A DNA stretch of 64,000 bases from Sinonovacula constricta (Eukaryota; Mollusca; Bivalvia; Cardiida; Solecurtidae), in assembly GCA_007844125.1 (NCBI GenBank), contig CM017563.1, forward strand, positions 12,512,335-12,576,334, in the 5' to 3' direction. The notes below the pieces were generated by a model. It was given only the letters and a program-made list of their open reading frames with translations, was not told the origin of the DNA and ran no database searches. Numbering within the stretch: the first letter of the stretch is position 1; each line of letters opens with the position of its first letter. This document shows, piece after piece, positions 48,101 through 59,658 of this stretch. Position numbers and translations under genes: made by a program.

Positions 48101-51100
48101 ACCAGGCTGTGGATCAAAGAAAATGTTTGTCATTGTGTGGAAGGAGTTTTTTTCTTCTTTTATTTTTTTTAAACAGACAGAAAAGTGCCAAGCCTAGATT
48201 ACTGAGAAAAACAAGACAAACGGTAGAAGCATTGGATGCTCCCCGAACAAACGCCAGTCTCAAAAAGGCTTCTTTTTTTTCAAATATGTTTATCTTTCTT
48301 GAGTTTATTTTCCCACCAACTGTATTTTAGTTATCTGGAGTCGATTTCCACTTGAGACAGATATAGTGCTGCTTCACTGTGTATAGCATGCCATGAGCAC
48401 CTGTCATAACACCATATCTGGTCACATTATACTGACACCAGGCCAACCAGTCATGGAACTACCTTGAAGGTTGCTTGAGTGGTAGCAAGGGAGCCATACC
48501 ACTACCATTTTTAACAACTTTGGTACGTTGTAGCCCAGGATCGAACCCTGGGTCTGCCATATCTGGAGCCGACACTCTACTGATTGCACTACCAGGTCCA
48601 GATATGTGTGTTTACATAATTAAAGTGTGTAAAATAACAAGGGAAAATAACATCTCAACTATGAAAAGAGACTTATGGTTCTTGTACAGTGTTCTCCTCA
48701 CTGAGATCTATCTACCTATGAAGTTTCATGTTGATAACAATTTTGTATTACCATGCTCCAGACAAAATTTAAGTAATAAACATAATAAAAGGCAATAAAT
48801 CCTAAATAATGCAAAACAGAGAAATTGTTCTTGTATACTGCACTTCTCATTAATATCTATCTGCCTATGAAGTTTTATGTTGACACCTCTTACATTTTTG
48901 TGTTATACTCCAGACAAAATTATGATGGATGGACAGTTGAACGAACAGACAAACAAATGGATGAACAAACAGGATGGGGCAGATGGACAGACAAAGCTAG
49001 TCTAATGATGGACAAAAACAAATACAATGCAAAAAGATATATCTTAACATGCTGTCTTTAAATAAGAGCCATTGGTTAAAATCAAACACACACACAAAAT
49101 ACGGAAAGGATTGCCTGCACAAAGAAATGTAAGAAAAGGTTTTGGAAAATTGCGCAGGTTGTATCTCATTTAGTTTTTTCTATGACACTAAGTTCTGAGT
49201 AACATTCATATCAGAATGATTGAGGATGAGTTCCATGTTTTCTTTATATGTCCTAAATAGGAAAAACTTAAGACAACAGCACTTGTTGAGTTGGTTTAAA
49301 GGCGGTAAAACTCAACTTAACTTTTGCAACCTTATGAAGACAAAATCTCAATTAAAATTGAAGAAAATAGCTATTTATATCAATAAAGCGATTAAAACTT
49401 CATGAGCAATAATTAGAAGGGTGTGCCAGTATTTGCCATTATATATTGCTTTGTACTCTGAAGCTAACCTTACAAGTGAAAATAAGCAGTTGTTTTATGT
49501 TTATTGCATGAATATAAACACAACTCTTGTATATGTTTTTGTAAATAATGTGTATTTTGGGCCAATGGCCATTATATATATGTGACTAAACAAGTGTGCG
49601 TAAATGACAGTTTTTATAAATTGATGCCATTCTGCCATTTTCATGTGCTTCTGCAAGATAAATGATGTGTTGTCAAAGTTTACTTTCTTTTCTCCAGCAT
49701 CACAGAGAAGCATGCATATATGTGAGAAATAGTTATTATTTAAAAGACAGTAATGTAAGTTATTAAAACAGTTCTATTATTTTAAACAATTGGCAAATTT
49801 GCAAATAATGCAATAGTGTTGTATGTTTGTCTTGTTATGTCGCTGCTTTGTATGATTCAATGTAAAGCACCGTATTGAGAGTGGATGGTTGGCGCATAAT
49901 TAAATATGACATTAATGATGAAACTAGTAGATTTTCTAGAACGGGTACAAGAAGCGACTGGGTATAAAAGAGTGAATTACTAGAGAGTGTCAGAATGTCA
50001 AGGTGATCACATCAATAGCAAAAACTGCTTATATATTGGTTGCTTACTGGGAGTTTGGTCAGTATAGGGCTATAAGGAGAAACTCAAATGTGCAACTTGG
50101 ATTCAGACATACATGTAATCCTCGTTCAGACATGAAGCTTCTTTGAACCCTATTATATATACATAATACCAGGTCACAGTAGTAAGAAATAATACGAAGC
50201 CAACTGAACCTATTAGTGTTGTACTCTGTCAGAGAAGGACTGAGCGTTAAATCGACTGTGGGCCCGTGTTAGCTATGATAGTTTATACAGACTGTGTTGT
50301 ACTGAGTGTTAGAGCGGGTCTGTCTGTGCAAGATCAGGTGATTGTTGCATCAAGAGTTACAACTGAGTTGGTAGTGATGACCGCGCATTATAATTTGTAG
50401 ACAGGAATGAATGTAAGATTGCCTCGGTACTGTCGGTACAGCATCAGTCAGTACTGCGTGTTGGTGAACGGGTCAGTGTTTATGTTAGTTTTGTGTGTTT
50501 GGGTCCAAGTAAAACTGGGTGTTGGACGGAGACAGACCGTGTAAATAACTGTATGCAATATATTTTGTTGTTTATATTTATATAGCTTGGGAGTAAGTAT
50601 ATATTTCATATCTGTAAAGTTAGATCCCAGTATTAGTCTGTATGCGCACAGCTCGGCGCACGTTACATACTGTATAAAAAGCCTGTCTGTCTGTCTATTA
50701 ATAAGTGAATAAACATGTAATATCAATTGAATTGACATCTGCTCTTGAAAGTTTGACCTCAAGTATTAGCTTGACTTAAAAGGTTACACTTGTTAATTTT
50801 ATGCACAACATACCTTCAAATGAATATCTGTAAGTTGGTGAAGTTTGTAAAAAATTACAGATGCTGCGGTTAAAACATAGAAATGGGACATACAGATAGA
50901 TGTATAGACTGATGCACAGAAGAGCAGTGTGACTGCTATAATCCACCCTTTATGCACATAAAAAACACAATAAATTCTTACCAGGAAGTATCGGGGTCAG
51001 ACGAGGACATTGTAGGCAACCAGCAGAAATCATAAATAGCATCTGCTTCCTTCATCTTGAGAACAGATGTCTATAAAATACAAAGACAATTAAATCATTT

Positions 51101-54100
51101 TAGTGCAATGCATACATGTGAACTCTCCAGCTTTTGAAGGGAAACTCCTCTTTTTAGGTTCAAAATTATTTTAAAATGAGGGCTGTTGCACATACTTTCA
51201 GAAATCTCCCTACTTGGAAACAGATAACTTCCTTCTATGTTTATATGAAAAAAACAAATCTCACACTTTGCTAGTAGCCTCAGAAAAAGTACACATGTAT
51301 GGCAATGTTTTTGTCAATTTTTGACTTTTTTTCTTGAAATGCTGTACGATTATGAACTTTTCTAAAACTTTCTTTAGACCTTTCACAAAACACAGCCAAA
51401 ACAGCTATGGTAGGTAGAGCTATTATCTGAGATGTGGGAAATAGCAGACACATACAGTCCAAGTTTACTTATTTATGATCATTTATTTGTTTATTATTAA
51501 GAAACATTGCATAAACAAAATAATAGTCATTATAGCAACATCCAGCCAGTTCTGTGGAGGAAGAATCCATAAGACTTTCCAAGATTAAGTTCGTAGCCGC
51601 AACTAGGACACAAACACAAATGGTGGGAGGCAAAGAAATCCTAAGAGTTACAATGTCCGAAACTCTATACAAGCTGTAGATTCAATACATGAAGAGCTCT
51701 GGTGAGTTATTCTAATTTGTCAGAAAAAGTATATAATGAATAATCATTATTGTTCCCAGACAATTTGGAAAATAACTAACATTGGAAATGTCCATGAAAA
51801 AACACCGACTTGGGGAATTTGGTGACAGTTTGTACAAAAGTTGTTACAATTAACTAATTACTAAATTCCATCGAATTTTCCCCCTGATGAATTTGTGTGT
51901 AGCCCATACCTTGGTTTAATACCTGCTAAGACCTGCTAAGACCTTAAGGCAATGATATAAATAGTATTCCCTTGTTTCATATGTAAAGGGACTTTAATTA
52001 ATAAAAAAAAACTACACTTAACCTCCCTTGTGTGTAGGCATTTGGCATATAGTAACTGCAGAAAACTTTTTTTTTCACTTTTTAAACTTTTAAATGTTTT
52101 AAAAACACTTAAGACAGAAGCATGCAAATAAAATGGACTCTTATTGATTGAGATAAGAATTGATTAAATGCTGAGCACATTTTTAAATCAACAAAAGTTC
52201 AGCTTTCTTTTGACACAAAAAGATTTAAATTATCTTCAAAATAGGTAATTTGATGCTAAAACATAGAAAGTGACTGTTAATAAAAAAATCCATGTCACAG
52301 GTTCTACTCCCGGTTGATATTTAGTGTAACCAACCCTTCACTATTTGCTTAGGTCTGATTACAACATGCTCAGCAGGTTACGAGGGGATTCAAAGCAAAT
52401 GTGATGGTGGTAATTTACCATCTCTGGAATGGCTTGGTTCTCTCCACCTTCTTCATAAAGCTCCTGTGGCAGGTTGTACAGCCTCAGCACATTATCGTTA
52501 CTATTGGTCAACAAACAGGTGCCATCAGGGGACCTAAGAGATGGGAATAGTGTCAATTACACATGTTATTAATACTAAAAACATGTTTGCCCCTTGCAAG
52601 TTCAGGTTCTGTTATATTGGCAACTTTCTGTTTTAATTGGATAAGGAATTCCTTAAGCTGTTTTCATAATAGATCCACTCACTGCAGACAAGCTAGCTGG
52701 AATGTGCAGTGAAGGACTTATAAATCAGCTATTTCGCTTCCTTGACCAAAAGCATCCCTAGCAGGATGTCGGCATCATCCGTTTACAATTACACATATAT
52801 CAGGTCAAATGGCAGCAGGTTAAAGTGGGTTGATCTGGGTTTATTCAAAATCAGTAGATGATTAGGTACATGCAAGCATTACTTGGTAAAATATATAACA
52901 AGTTTATAATCTAAGTTTATGTATTTCAAATTCAACTCATATAACTTTTAATGATAAATTGCATGTGTTAGTATATCATTATATACCGTGTTTTGCAGAC
53001 TATAACCCCGCTTGGAGTATACCCAGCTTAGCCTTTTTTAATGATTTTTGTTCAATTTTGGTAAATAACCCTCAGCAGTGTATACCCTGCAATATATCTG
53101 CCAAAAACTTACATGTAAGGAAGCCATATCATCAGATCAAACAAGTGTCAATTGCATTCATATATCACAAAAAGTGATCGTGACCTGTGTTATGTAACAC
53201 CACTTCCTAGATCAATCGATTATCCTCCTCACTTAGCTGTACAACAACAACTGACCGCTGGTCAGGTATGTGTGATAAATTGTCACACAAACAAAATATG
53301 AATGGACTTATGTACACACTATGCAAGCCCAGAATTTATGGGGGAAATAAGAATAGAGAAGGTGACAATCAAAGAAGCAAGAAAATGTGTAAACTCACGA
53401 ATGGGCTTACTGATACAGAATTGTTTCATCGTTCAGAAAGATAAGAGGTGAGTAACCACTCATTGTTAGTTTTAGTTTGTCTAACTTGTCACTAAAAACT
53501 ATTCACTGTATTTTTGCTAGCAACCACTTGAAGTTGTCATGATGATGTGTGATGACAAGATTACGAGAGGCTATGTAGGGAGTGAGGTGTGTAGGAAGTA
53601 TCCTATTTTATAGCATCACATAAAATGTTTCACAGCAAAATATCGATTGATATTTTCAGTTGCCTCCTCCAAAAATGCTGATAACTAGAACAACAATAAG
53701 ATTTTATGACTTCCCTTTATATAAGTTGTAAGACTACAAATTTAATGAATGTGTTTATGAATAGGGTTGTAATGATATGACATTTGTAAAACTAACAGTA
53801 ACAGAGTTCATTTCAAAATATCAAGAAACATTTTTAGAGACTTGCCGCCCAACCAAAATATGATTTTGTTAAAAGATTCTGGATGATATCCTGCATGCTC
53901 TGACTATTAAAATATAAAGTTTGGAGGTATAATCAGCAAAATACGGTCCATAAAATAACATCATTTAAAAATGACATGAAATGTAGAAACGATTGATGTT
54001 TTGTCCTATTTTCCCTGCAACTATATTACTTTGGAACAAACTACTAAAAGCTGTGTGGCAGTACATGATTGAGGTCTTTATGGGTGTTGTTGTGTAACAG

Positions 54101-55884
54101 TACACCCTTTCAATAAATGATTACCTTTTAAACCAGTTTAATGCAGTGAATAATATTATACAATTTTAAAAGAATAATAAAAAAGCTTCGCTTTATAATA
54201 TTCATATGGAGTACTTTAGAGTTTATCAAGAGGCCTGTCCTCCGGACATTTTTTATCTCCCTTTCCATGTGATATCACTATTCAAGCAGACCTCAATAAC
54301 AATAAGTGTAAGCAAAAATACCTTAGCCTCGGTCTTGATACAACAATATTCATGACACTCTAATTAAAATCTGTATAAAGCCTATAACTGAACAAAAAGA
54401 AACATGAACTTACCATTTACAGCCTCTCAGATAGTTGGAATTGTCTTGTGATGCATATTCAGTCCAGGCACCAGTCAGCTGACGAGGGCACCTCTTGAAA
54501 TCAAACGGGCAAGCGACCGGATAGCTTTAAATGATACAATAAAATAAATAATAAAAATTACAAGAAAGAGGCTTTATATGATATATATAAAAAAATTCAA
54601 AAATTACTATAAAGTAGTATATAGAACTTTTTGAATTATTAAATTTATAACCTTATTTGAATAAAAATACATTTTATAAATTGACTGAATATATGAAGAT
54701 AATGTTTTTTTGATAGGTTTTCTCTTTAAAGCACTGTGCATAACTGCATATTACATAAAATTTCGGAATAAACAAATTAAAATAGCTTTCTGCATTTGCT
54801 TTATTAACAGGCAAGCTTTTATATAAAAATAAAAATAATAATAAAAAAGTAATAAAATTTATTTTATTTAACAACCATTTTGACTTTTCCGTACATTTTC
54901 AGTTTGATAATTTATCATTAACACAAATCATTTTAAACATACCATTCAAAGGCAATTTGTTAATTGCTTATTGGATATGGATGCAATCTTAAAATGCAAT
55001 CTTAATAGAAGTTAAAATAAATTATCACAAACACTGATGGTTAAAAAAAAATATTTATCCTTAACTAGTCTGCCATAAATTAAACAATTATCTTTTTATC
55101 TACTTGCATAACTGTTCCAGGAAACGTACAAGAAAAAAAAAGTAATAATAATTTTCAACTTGCATTCTGCAAGCCTAGACTTTCTTTATGCATAAAGGCA
55201 TATAAAAATATCTTGTGTTTGAAACCTCTTATCAGAAATGGTGTCACTGTCCTCCATTTTCATGCGCTTGTTTAAAGGTTCCTCATTTTCAACTGATTGG
55301 AAATCTTCCAGATTAACTTTAGTTGCATGATAGATAGGTGGGGAAGACATTTGTTCAATGGAGGGCTCTTCGTCTGGTTGGGTACATGTAGCTGAATCAG
55401 ATACAAACTCTGAGATGTTAGCTTCATCTGGAGTGTTAGTTTTGTTATCTGAAGAAGCCAAAACCGAAGATTGGTCACTAGAAAATAGTGATGATCTGGA
55501 TGCATGAGCAGATCCTGCTATTTCAGAGCAATCAGCCGTTGCTGAATTTGTCACCTCAGCTTCTGCAAGATTTGTGTCATTAGTGAGATTTTCTACTGAA
55601 CTATTTAGTGACTCTTCAGTTTTGACAGGATGTGATTGGTCTCCTATGTCAACTGGAATCCCAGTATCTTCAAACGCTTTCCCTCCTTGTTCAGTAGAAG
55701 TGCACTCAACTATTTTCAATGCCTCTGTTACTATCGATTCCGCGAGATGACTATCGCCGTTGGTGGAAGAAGATGCTTCCGTGTTTGTAGATTTTGCATC
55801 CACAGAAATCAGGTTCACTTCACTACCTGAAAAAACACTATCTCTTTCGTCAAGTGCACAGTGTTTATGTTCAAGTGTCTCCAT
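39155..55884 (-). CDS. WRAP53: WRAP53/TCAB1 homologue, telomerase Cajal body protein 1, 598 aa, 11 coding exons
   Basis: Seen: the exons total 1797 nt, 598 codons plus TAA. The ATG (55884-55882) has A at -3 and an in-frame TAA nine bases upstream. Residues 1-219 are acidic, Ser/Thr-rich and disordered, with a basic patch NKRMKM at 205-210. Residues ~250-590 are WD40-like, with recognisable blocks: [101 protein letters not shown] and [18 protein letters not shown], then a terminal LLLWWV. Known: human TCAB1 (548 aa) binds the CAB box of scaRNAs and telomerase RNA and delivers them to Cajal bodies. Its WD40 surface binds RNA, and these blocks are its conserved core. Inferred: the same scaRNP-trafficking role here; whether this animal's telomerase RNA uses it is unknown. 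No p53-like gene lies upstream in the window, unlike the head-to-head overlap in mammals. Confidence 0.96.
39973..40200 (+). repeat. Dispersed repeat (family 3), arm 1 of an inverted pair, WRAP53 intron 10
   Basis: CATGTGAACTCTCCCACATT, AAAATGAGGGGTGTTTTACA, TTCAGAAATCTCCCTACTTG, TTCTTTGTTTATATGAAAAT. The same blocks occur in inverse at 41530-41716 and directly at 51108-51300. Confidence 0.85.
40575..40770. repeat. Purine-rich (pyrimidine-rich on WRAP53 sense strand) tract in intron 10
   Basis: Nearly uninterrupted A/G on the + strand just past the exon 10 donor of WRAP53. Short open frames here encode only Phe/Leu/Ser or Lys/Glu repetition. Confidence 0.6.
41438..41716 (-). repeat. Dispersed repeat (family 3), arm 2 of the inverted pair, WRAP53 intron 9
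   Basis: TTCATATAAACAAAGAAGGA, CAAGTAGGGAGATTCCTGAA, TGTAAAACACCCCTCATTTT, AATGGGAGAGTTCACATGTA: the reverse complement of the 39973-40200 blocks, in order. Confidence 0.85.
42985..43070 (-). repeat. Single copy of the 48-bp minisatellite unit, WRAP53 intron 8
   Basis: Reverse complement reads CCCTTTACTTGCTGGAAACA then TTAGGGTGGGGTATGTATTA, matching the repeat in ZBBX intron 6. A flanking block with CCACCCCATTTAAATAATAC lies beside it. Confidence 0.75.
43679..45180. repeat. 23-bp minisatellite, ~65 units, WRAP53 intron 7
   Basis: Unit GGCAGCCATGCTGGCAACA plus GGCA, repeated with few variants (AGGTAGG, AGACAG, GCAGCAGG and CTTGCAGG forms). All three - strand frames are open for over 1.2 kb because the unit has no stop in that orientation and 23 is not a multiple of three. 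The resulting 423-536-codon frames are by-products of the repeat, not genes. Confidence 0.98.
45556..45845 (+). mobile_element. SINE family 1 copy, antisense in WRAP53 intron 6
   Basis: Head begins GCGTCGGCTCAGGTACTGG, B box CCAGGTTTGATCCCTGG, body AAGGGTAGTTCTACTACTGG, end CTGTTGGTGGGATGATAAAC, then a tail of AAACAAAC-type repeats. The copy is on the + strand, opposite WRAP53. Confidence 0.82.
46318..46500 (+). mobile_element. SINE family 2 copy, antisense in WRAP53 intron 6
   Basis: GAGGGTAGCAGAGCTCAAAG head, TGTATGGGTTCCGCTCATG, a GCTGTGGTGTGCTAGAGGTT body, and a CCATGTTAGCTGAATGTTGT tail. Diverged. Confidence 0.5.
47275..47455 (-). mobile_element. SINE family 2 copy in WRAP53 intron 5
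   Basis: On the - strand: head TGTGGCATAGTGGTAGAGTC (A box), GGGTTCGAGTACTGATCAAG (B box), then a GGAGGACTTAGTGACCTGGG body. One of the best-kept heads of the family. Confidence 0.75.
48339..48606 (-). mobile_element. Near full-length SINE family 1 copy in WRAP53 intron 4
   Basis: On the - strand: GGACCTGGTAGTGCAATCAG (A box), AGAGTGTCGGCTCCAGATAT, CCCAGGGTTCGATCCTGGGC (B box inside a perfect T-arm stem), ACGTACCAAAGTTG, a TGGTAGTGGTATGGC block and the GACTGGTTGGCCTGGTGTCA body. The tRNA-like head is the most complete in the window. Confidence 0.85.
49960..50790 (+). mobile_element. Possible solo LTR or retroelement fragment, antisense in WRAP53 intron 4
   Basis: The block is less AT-rich than its surroundings. 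It holds GGGTATAAAAGAGTG (TATA box, ~49968) and, 740 bp further on, TATAAAAAGCC (~50676) followed by GTGAATAAACATG (polyadenylation signal, ~50706), the order expected in an LTR. No open frame for retroviral proteins. I could not define TG...CA ends or a target-site duplication. Alternatively, it is an unrecognised non-coding transcript unit. Confidence 0.3.
51108..51300 (+). repeat. Dispersed repeat (family 3), third copy, WRAP53 intron 3
   Basis: CATGTGAACTCTCCAGCTTT, AAAATGAGGGCTGTTGCACA, TTTCAGAAATCTCCCTACTT, TCTATGTTTATATGAAAAAA: the same block order as 39973-40200. Confidence 0.8.
51525..51668 (-). mobile_element. Diverged SINE family 2 copy in WRAP53 intron 3
   Basis: On the + strand it reads CATCCAGCCAGTTCTGTGGA, GGAAGAATC, then GGTGGGAGGC and AAGAGTTACAATGTCC, the reverse of the family's tail-to-head order. 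B box degraded. Confidence 0.45.
52540..54410. other. WRAP53 intron 2, no gene recognised
   Basis: AT-rich, with no repeat family I can match. CCGTGTTTTGCAGACTATAA near 52986 resembles the ends of a dispersed bivalve repeat, but there is only one copy here. Confidence 0.4.
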
Positions 55885-56004
55885 CTTTCTTTAACTTTAT
55901 GTATAATTGCTATTTTGCAATGAGCAAACCTAAATGACATAATTTGTAATCATGTTAAATAGAGCAAAATCTATAAAATGTAGTTGAACACAATCAACAC
56001 ATGG

Positions 56005-56026
56005 GCGCAGCCATTTTGTGACGTCA
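56005..56026. promoter_or_regulatory. WRAP53 core promoter motifs: CRE palindrome and YY1-like site
   Basis: TGACGTCA (a perfect CRE/ATF palindrome) lies at 56019-56026. Directly beside it, AAAATGGCTGCGC on the - strand matches the YY1 core (AANATGGC). They sit 125-145 bp upstream of the WRAP53 ATG, in the orientation and spacing usual for housekeeping promoters. No TATA box is evident. Function is inferred from the motifs. Confidence 0.5.
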
Positions 56027-56099
56027 TAGATTGCAGTAAAGTGTATTCTGCGACTCAAACGATCACGGTGACCATATCGAAATAAAGACCGAAAGAAAG

Positions 56100-56880
56100 A
56101 AAATGAAAAAAGAAAAAGAAAAATTGTTAGTTAAAATTTTACGTCGTTAAAAAATGGTGTAAATATTTAACTGCAACATTCAACCAATTGGTGAAACAAA
56201 ACATCTAGATATTTGTCTTTAACTGTCATAACCATCATAATTTTTCTTTTGACAAATATCAAAACCAAAATATATGCATGCCTAAATAAGTAGTTTGTGT
56301 GTGTATTCTAACAGTTTCTGTTATACATTATCCATTAAAAAATTTGTATTAGGCCATTTAAATAAAATTCACCAAAATTCACCAATTTTAAATCGTGCAC
56401 TTTGATAGTAACTACTACATTATATTATAAATAAGCGAATTGATAGGAAGTATCTCTCCATTTGCAATTTACTATATTATTCACTGCTAAGGAGTGAGAT
56501 GACGTACTACTGATTCAAATGAATGTGCACAAAACGAACGGCAGTTTGTGTCATTAAAAACTTCACTTACCATCACTACCACCAAAGGAGTTAGCTTTGG
56601 TACATTTTGCACTTATGCTTTTAACTTAATGCTTATAACTTTAAAATAAAGGTAAACATGTATTGACTCATTGGATCATTCGATTTACAATTTATTATAC
56701 AAATTGCAAACACTGAACTACTACAGTGCTCTCGGCGCTTTGATTAACGAACTGTACTACTTAGTACTCCAAATCGCATTTGCATCATTTAAAGTACGAG
56801 TTTCTTCAGAGATTATCATAAATACCCCAAAGAGGGGTTAGATATTCTTACATGTATTTAATATAGACAAACTGTCAAAT
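56100..56880. other. Upstream flank of WRAP53, nothing recognised
   Basis: AT-rich; no open frame or repeat of note. A second gene driven from the same CRE/YY1 site could begin here, but no first exon is visible. Confidence 0.4.
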
Positions 56881-56882
56881 AA

Positions 56883-56919
<37 letters not shown>
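56883..56919. repeat. (AC)n microsatellite
   Basis: Pure AC dinucleotide run of ~18 units. Confidence 0.95.
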
Positions 56920-56920
<1 letters not shown>

Positions 56921-57008
56921 AAATGTTTGCATGTGCAGTTATATTGTTAATTATTTTCCAACTTCCTATGAAGGCAGGGATGGGTCCAGGGCGGGGGATG
57001 GGGAATGC

Positions 57009-57074
57009 CCCCCCCCCCCCCCCACACACACACACACACACACACCACCACCACCACCACCACCACCACCACCA
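57009..57074. repeat. Compound microsatellite: C-run, (AC)n, (CAC)n
   Basis: A run of ~15 C, then ~10 AC units, then ~9 CAC units. The preceding AGGGATGGGTCCAGGGCGGG recurs in part at 58220-58245 (AGGGATGGGTCCGGAATGCC), suggesting both are ends of one dispersed repeat. Confidence 0.9.
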
Positions 57075-57079
57075 GGAAA

Positions 57080-58303
57080 AAGATTAGAGTTGTGAGAAAA
57101 AAAACATACATGTTAGCTTAAACTTAAAGTCCCGCACTGGATATCGCAAATATCTCGGCCAAGCAGATAATGAATAGTCAGTGGAACACACGTTGTAATA
57201 GCAGTTCGCTCCCTTTCTGTCCTTTCTGCCCTTTCCTCTCGACATAGAGCAATATTTGCACACGACTTTGTTCATTTGTAAATCTACATTTCATGTGTAT
57301 CTGAATTAAACAAAATAATGAAGTTCCACTTTAAACAGATAACAGTATTAATGTTAACATTTGAAGCATACATGGACACAGTTGACGCATCAGGTCTCCT
57401 TAGACATACATATTTGTTCTGTGTACTCACTACTTCTTCCCAAGCACGAATAGCTGACCGTGTGTAGTCAGGGTAAATCCTGTGTGCCTCCGAAATCCAT
57501 CTTTCTCATAACTCTAAACAGGCAAGCGAACCCGCCTAAAATGAGTTACGGGCACCACTCAATCATCACTTTGTACTTCTGTGTGGACAACAAATACAAT
57601 ACAACCACCCTACCTAGCAACAGTATTTTTATGGCTTTTAGTGGGTTTCATGTCCAAACGCCACACGGCCACCACTTAGTTGTACGGCATTTCTTCGATG
57701 TATAGATGTCTAACCTCCCTTTTGACGTAATTAACTTTAAATGCTAACGCAAGGTTAGCCGGAATGATATCAGAGCGTCTCGCATTGGTAGAAATTCCAG
57801 TCAACATCATATATAGTATTGTTCCTATTAATATAACCGTATGTGTATGACGTACCATTTTTAATGATGTTTATATTAAAGTTAAAATCTATTCTCTACA
57901 GTATTTGCGTGTAAATTGAATAAAACCTCATTTGGCACCGTGCGTTAAGAGAAAATCTACGAATTAAGAGGCACGAACGAGGCGACCGACTGGTGTTAGA
58001 AATGTGTCATTACTTGGTGTCTCGGTTGCAAAAGCTTATTTTCTGAAAAAAGAACAATGAAGTGTGTTTATAAGTGCCAAACCAACGCTGCATATATTTT
58101 GTTAATGATATTTCTAGTTCAATATGAAATGTTTTTATTTTTAGACAGCATTTTGTAAAGCAAAATGTACTATTGTCAGGGGCTAGGCATGATATGATTT
58201 GTACGCATATCCGTTGGTGATAGGGATGGGTCCGGAATGCCCCGGGAAAATTTTGTTTTTCTAGAATGTATGTAGTAGATTTTGGAGATGTTTGGCTATC
58301 AAG

Positions 58304-58339
<36 letters not shown>

Positions 58340-59330
58340 GAGAGTAAAATGTTATGTTCTTTATTTCCAGTCGCGAAGCTGCTCAAACACAAGCGACAAT
58401 TGTCTGGTTATCGCATTAAATGTACAGAGTACTCCTTCTAGGGTCGGATTTTATTGTAGACTTAATATTTTTTATGTTTTATCCTTTGGGGACAATGAGA
58501 CTGCGTATTCTGCAGCTACGCGCCTGATTGTAGAAAAGTATATGTTTACCTGAGATTTGATTAAAATAGTAACTTGAAACTCGGTGTTAGAACACTACAT
58601 ATAATCAGATGATGCCAAAATATATACACTGACAAACAAAACTTGGGGGAAGAACTTGTGCGTTTATACGGAATTTTGTCAACATGCACTGAACATAAGG
58701 TTGTATGCAATCTAAATAGTTTTACCCAAACTCTCGGCTACTAAATAGCCCATGAAATTTCAATGAGGAAAGGAGAGAGACAGTCCAAAAACTATCAGAG
58801 ACTGTGTCAGGTGCGTAGCGGGGTCTCAATTGATGTACAGGTCCGGGTAAGGCGGGGTGGGGCGTTTCTGTTTTTTCTTTTCTGCGTGGGTGCGTTCTTC
58901 GGCATTTCGTTAGCCAAAAGACAATATAATTCGGGTAGGAAACACATATAACACCTCGCGATAGTGTTATACGTAGTGGTGGGGCGCTAGAATATTCGTT
59001 TCCTTTTCCTTGATTTAATGATCTGCAACGGAAATAGACATAGCATGTCCACCTCTCACCCCTTCAAACCTTCATGTTTAGGCATTTTGTTCTACTTTTT
59101 GAAAATACCGTTTTTCGAAATAATGTGCACTTATGTGCCTGGGGTACGTATGGGGACATATTTACTTTTGATATACGTAAACATTTAAACGATTTTTCAT
59201 TTTGAATTGGTTTGATTTTCAAGGACTTGTTCAACACCCCTCAGACAAAATTTCAAAACGAACAAACAAAAACCTGATGTCAAGTGCGGCTATAAATAAA
59301 AATATTATTAATGTTCCGAACTGAAAGTAG
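57080..59330. other. Intergenic, no gene supported; short (TA)n/(GA)n tract at 58307-58340
   Basis: The open frames (up to 81 codons) lack domains and splice context. The only clear structure is the compound TA/GA microsatellite. Confidence 0.45.
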
Positions 59331-59337
59331 AAACTGA

Positions 59338-59658
59338 ATGAACGCCATGCTGTCGTTTTACTACGATCACGTGCTTATTTCTTCTATTCTTATTGGTTAC
59401 AAGCAAAATATGAGCGTTTCCGTAAATAACCTACACGGAAATAGACGTCTGGTTCCAGGCTCCAAATTGTGTATTGATCTGGCGGAACCAGCATCACGAT
59501 CGCAGTGGAACCTGAAAAATCCGGGCTTTGCCGGTGTTTGTTGCTTCTATATATATACACGTGAAGTCGCTATTTTGGGTCAGTACACATTTACAGACAG
59601 TGTATTGAACAAGTTCAGAGTGGAAATTTTTATACAACAGTTAAAGGGGTTTCAATAA
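59338..59658 (+). other. Possible first exon or promoter region of an unrecognised + strand transcript
   Basis: The patch is GC-richer than its surroundings, has CACGTG E-boxes (ATCACGTGC near 59368, ACACGTGAAG near 59569), and ends TCAATAAG followed by GTACGT, a reasonable donor. It also holds a 106-codon open frame with no recognisable domain that stops next to the donor. The frame may be chance; the exon could be untranslated. Confidence 0.2.

Larger units (their letters stand above)
39155..55884 (-). other. WRAP53: Exon map of the WRAP53 homologue
   Basis: Coding exons in transcription order: 55884-55226, 54524-54414, 52533-52419, 51070-50982, 48106-48016, 46925-46793, 45502-45413, 43355-43237, 41995-41892, 40942-40790, 39287-39155. 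All introns are GT-AG and all phases agree. The donor of exon 1 reads GTTTCA, a very poor match to the consensus, but it is the only nearby GT whose phase fits exon 2. If the intron is retained the protein ends after 232 residues, before the WD40 domain. Intron 7 carries the 23-bp minisatellite, intron 9 one arm of an inverted repeat and intron 10 the other arm. Confidence 0.88.

Noticed and set aside
57084..57275. 63-codon - strand frame with a basic N-terminal stretch (MSRGKGRKDRKG)
   Set aside because: No partner exons or recognisable domain; overlaps the flank of a microsatellite and dispersed repeat.
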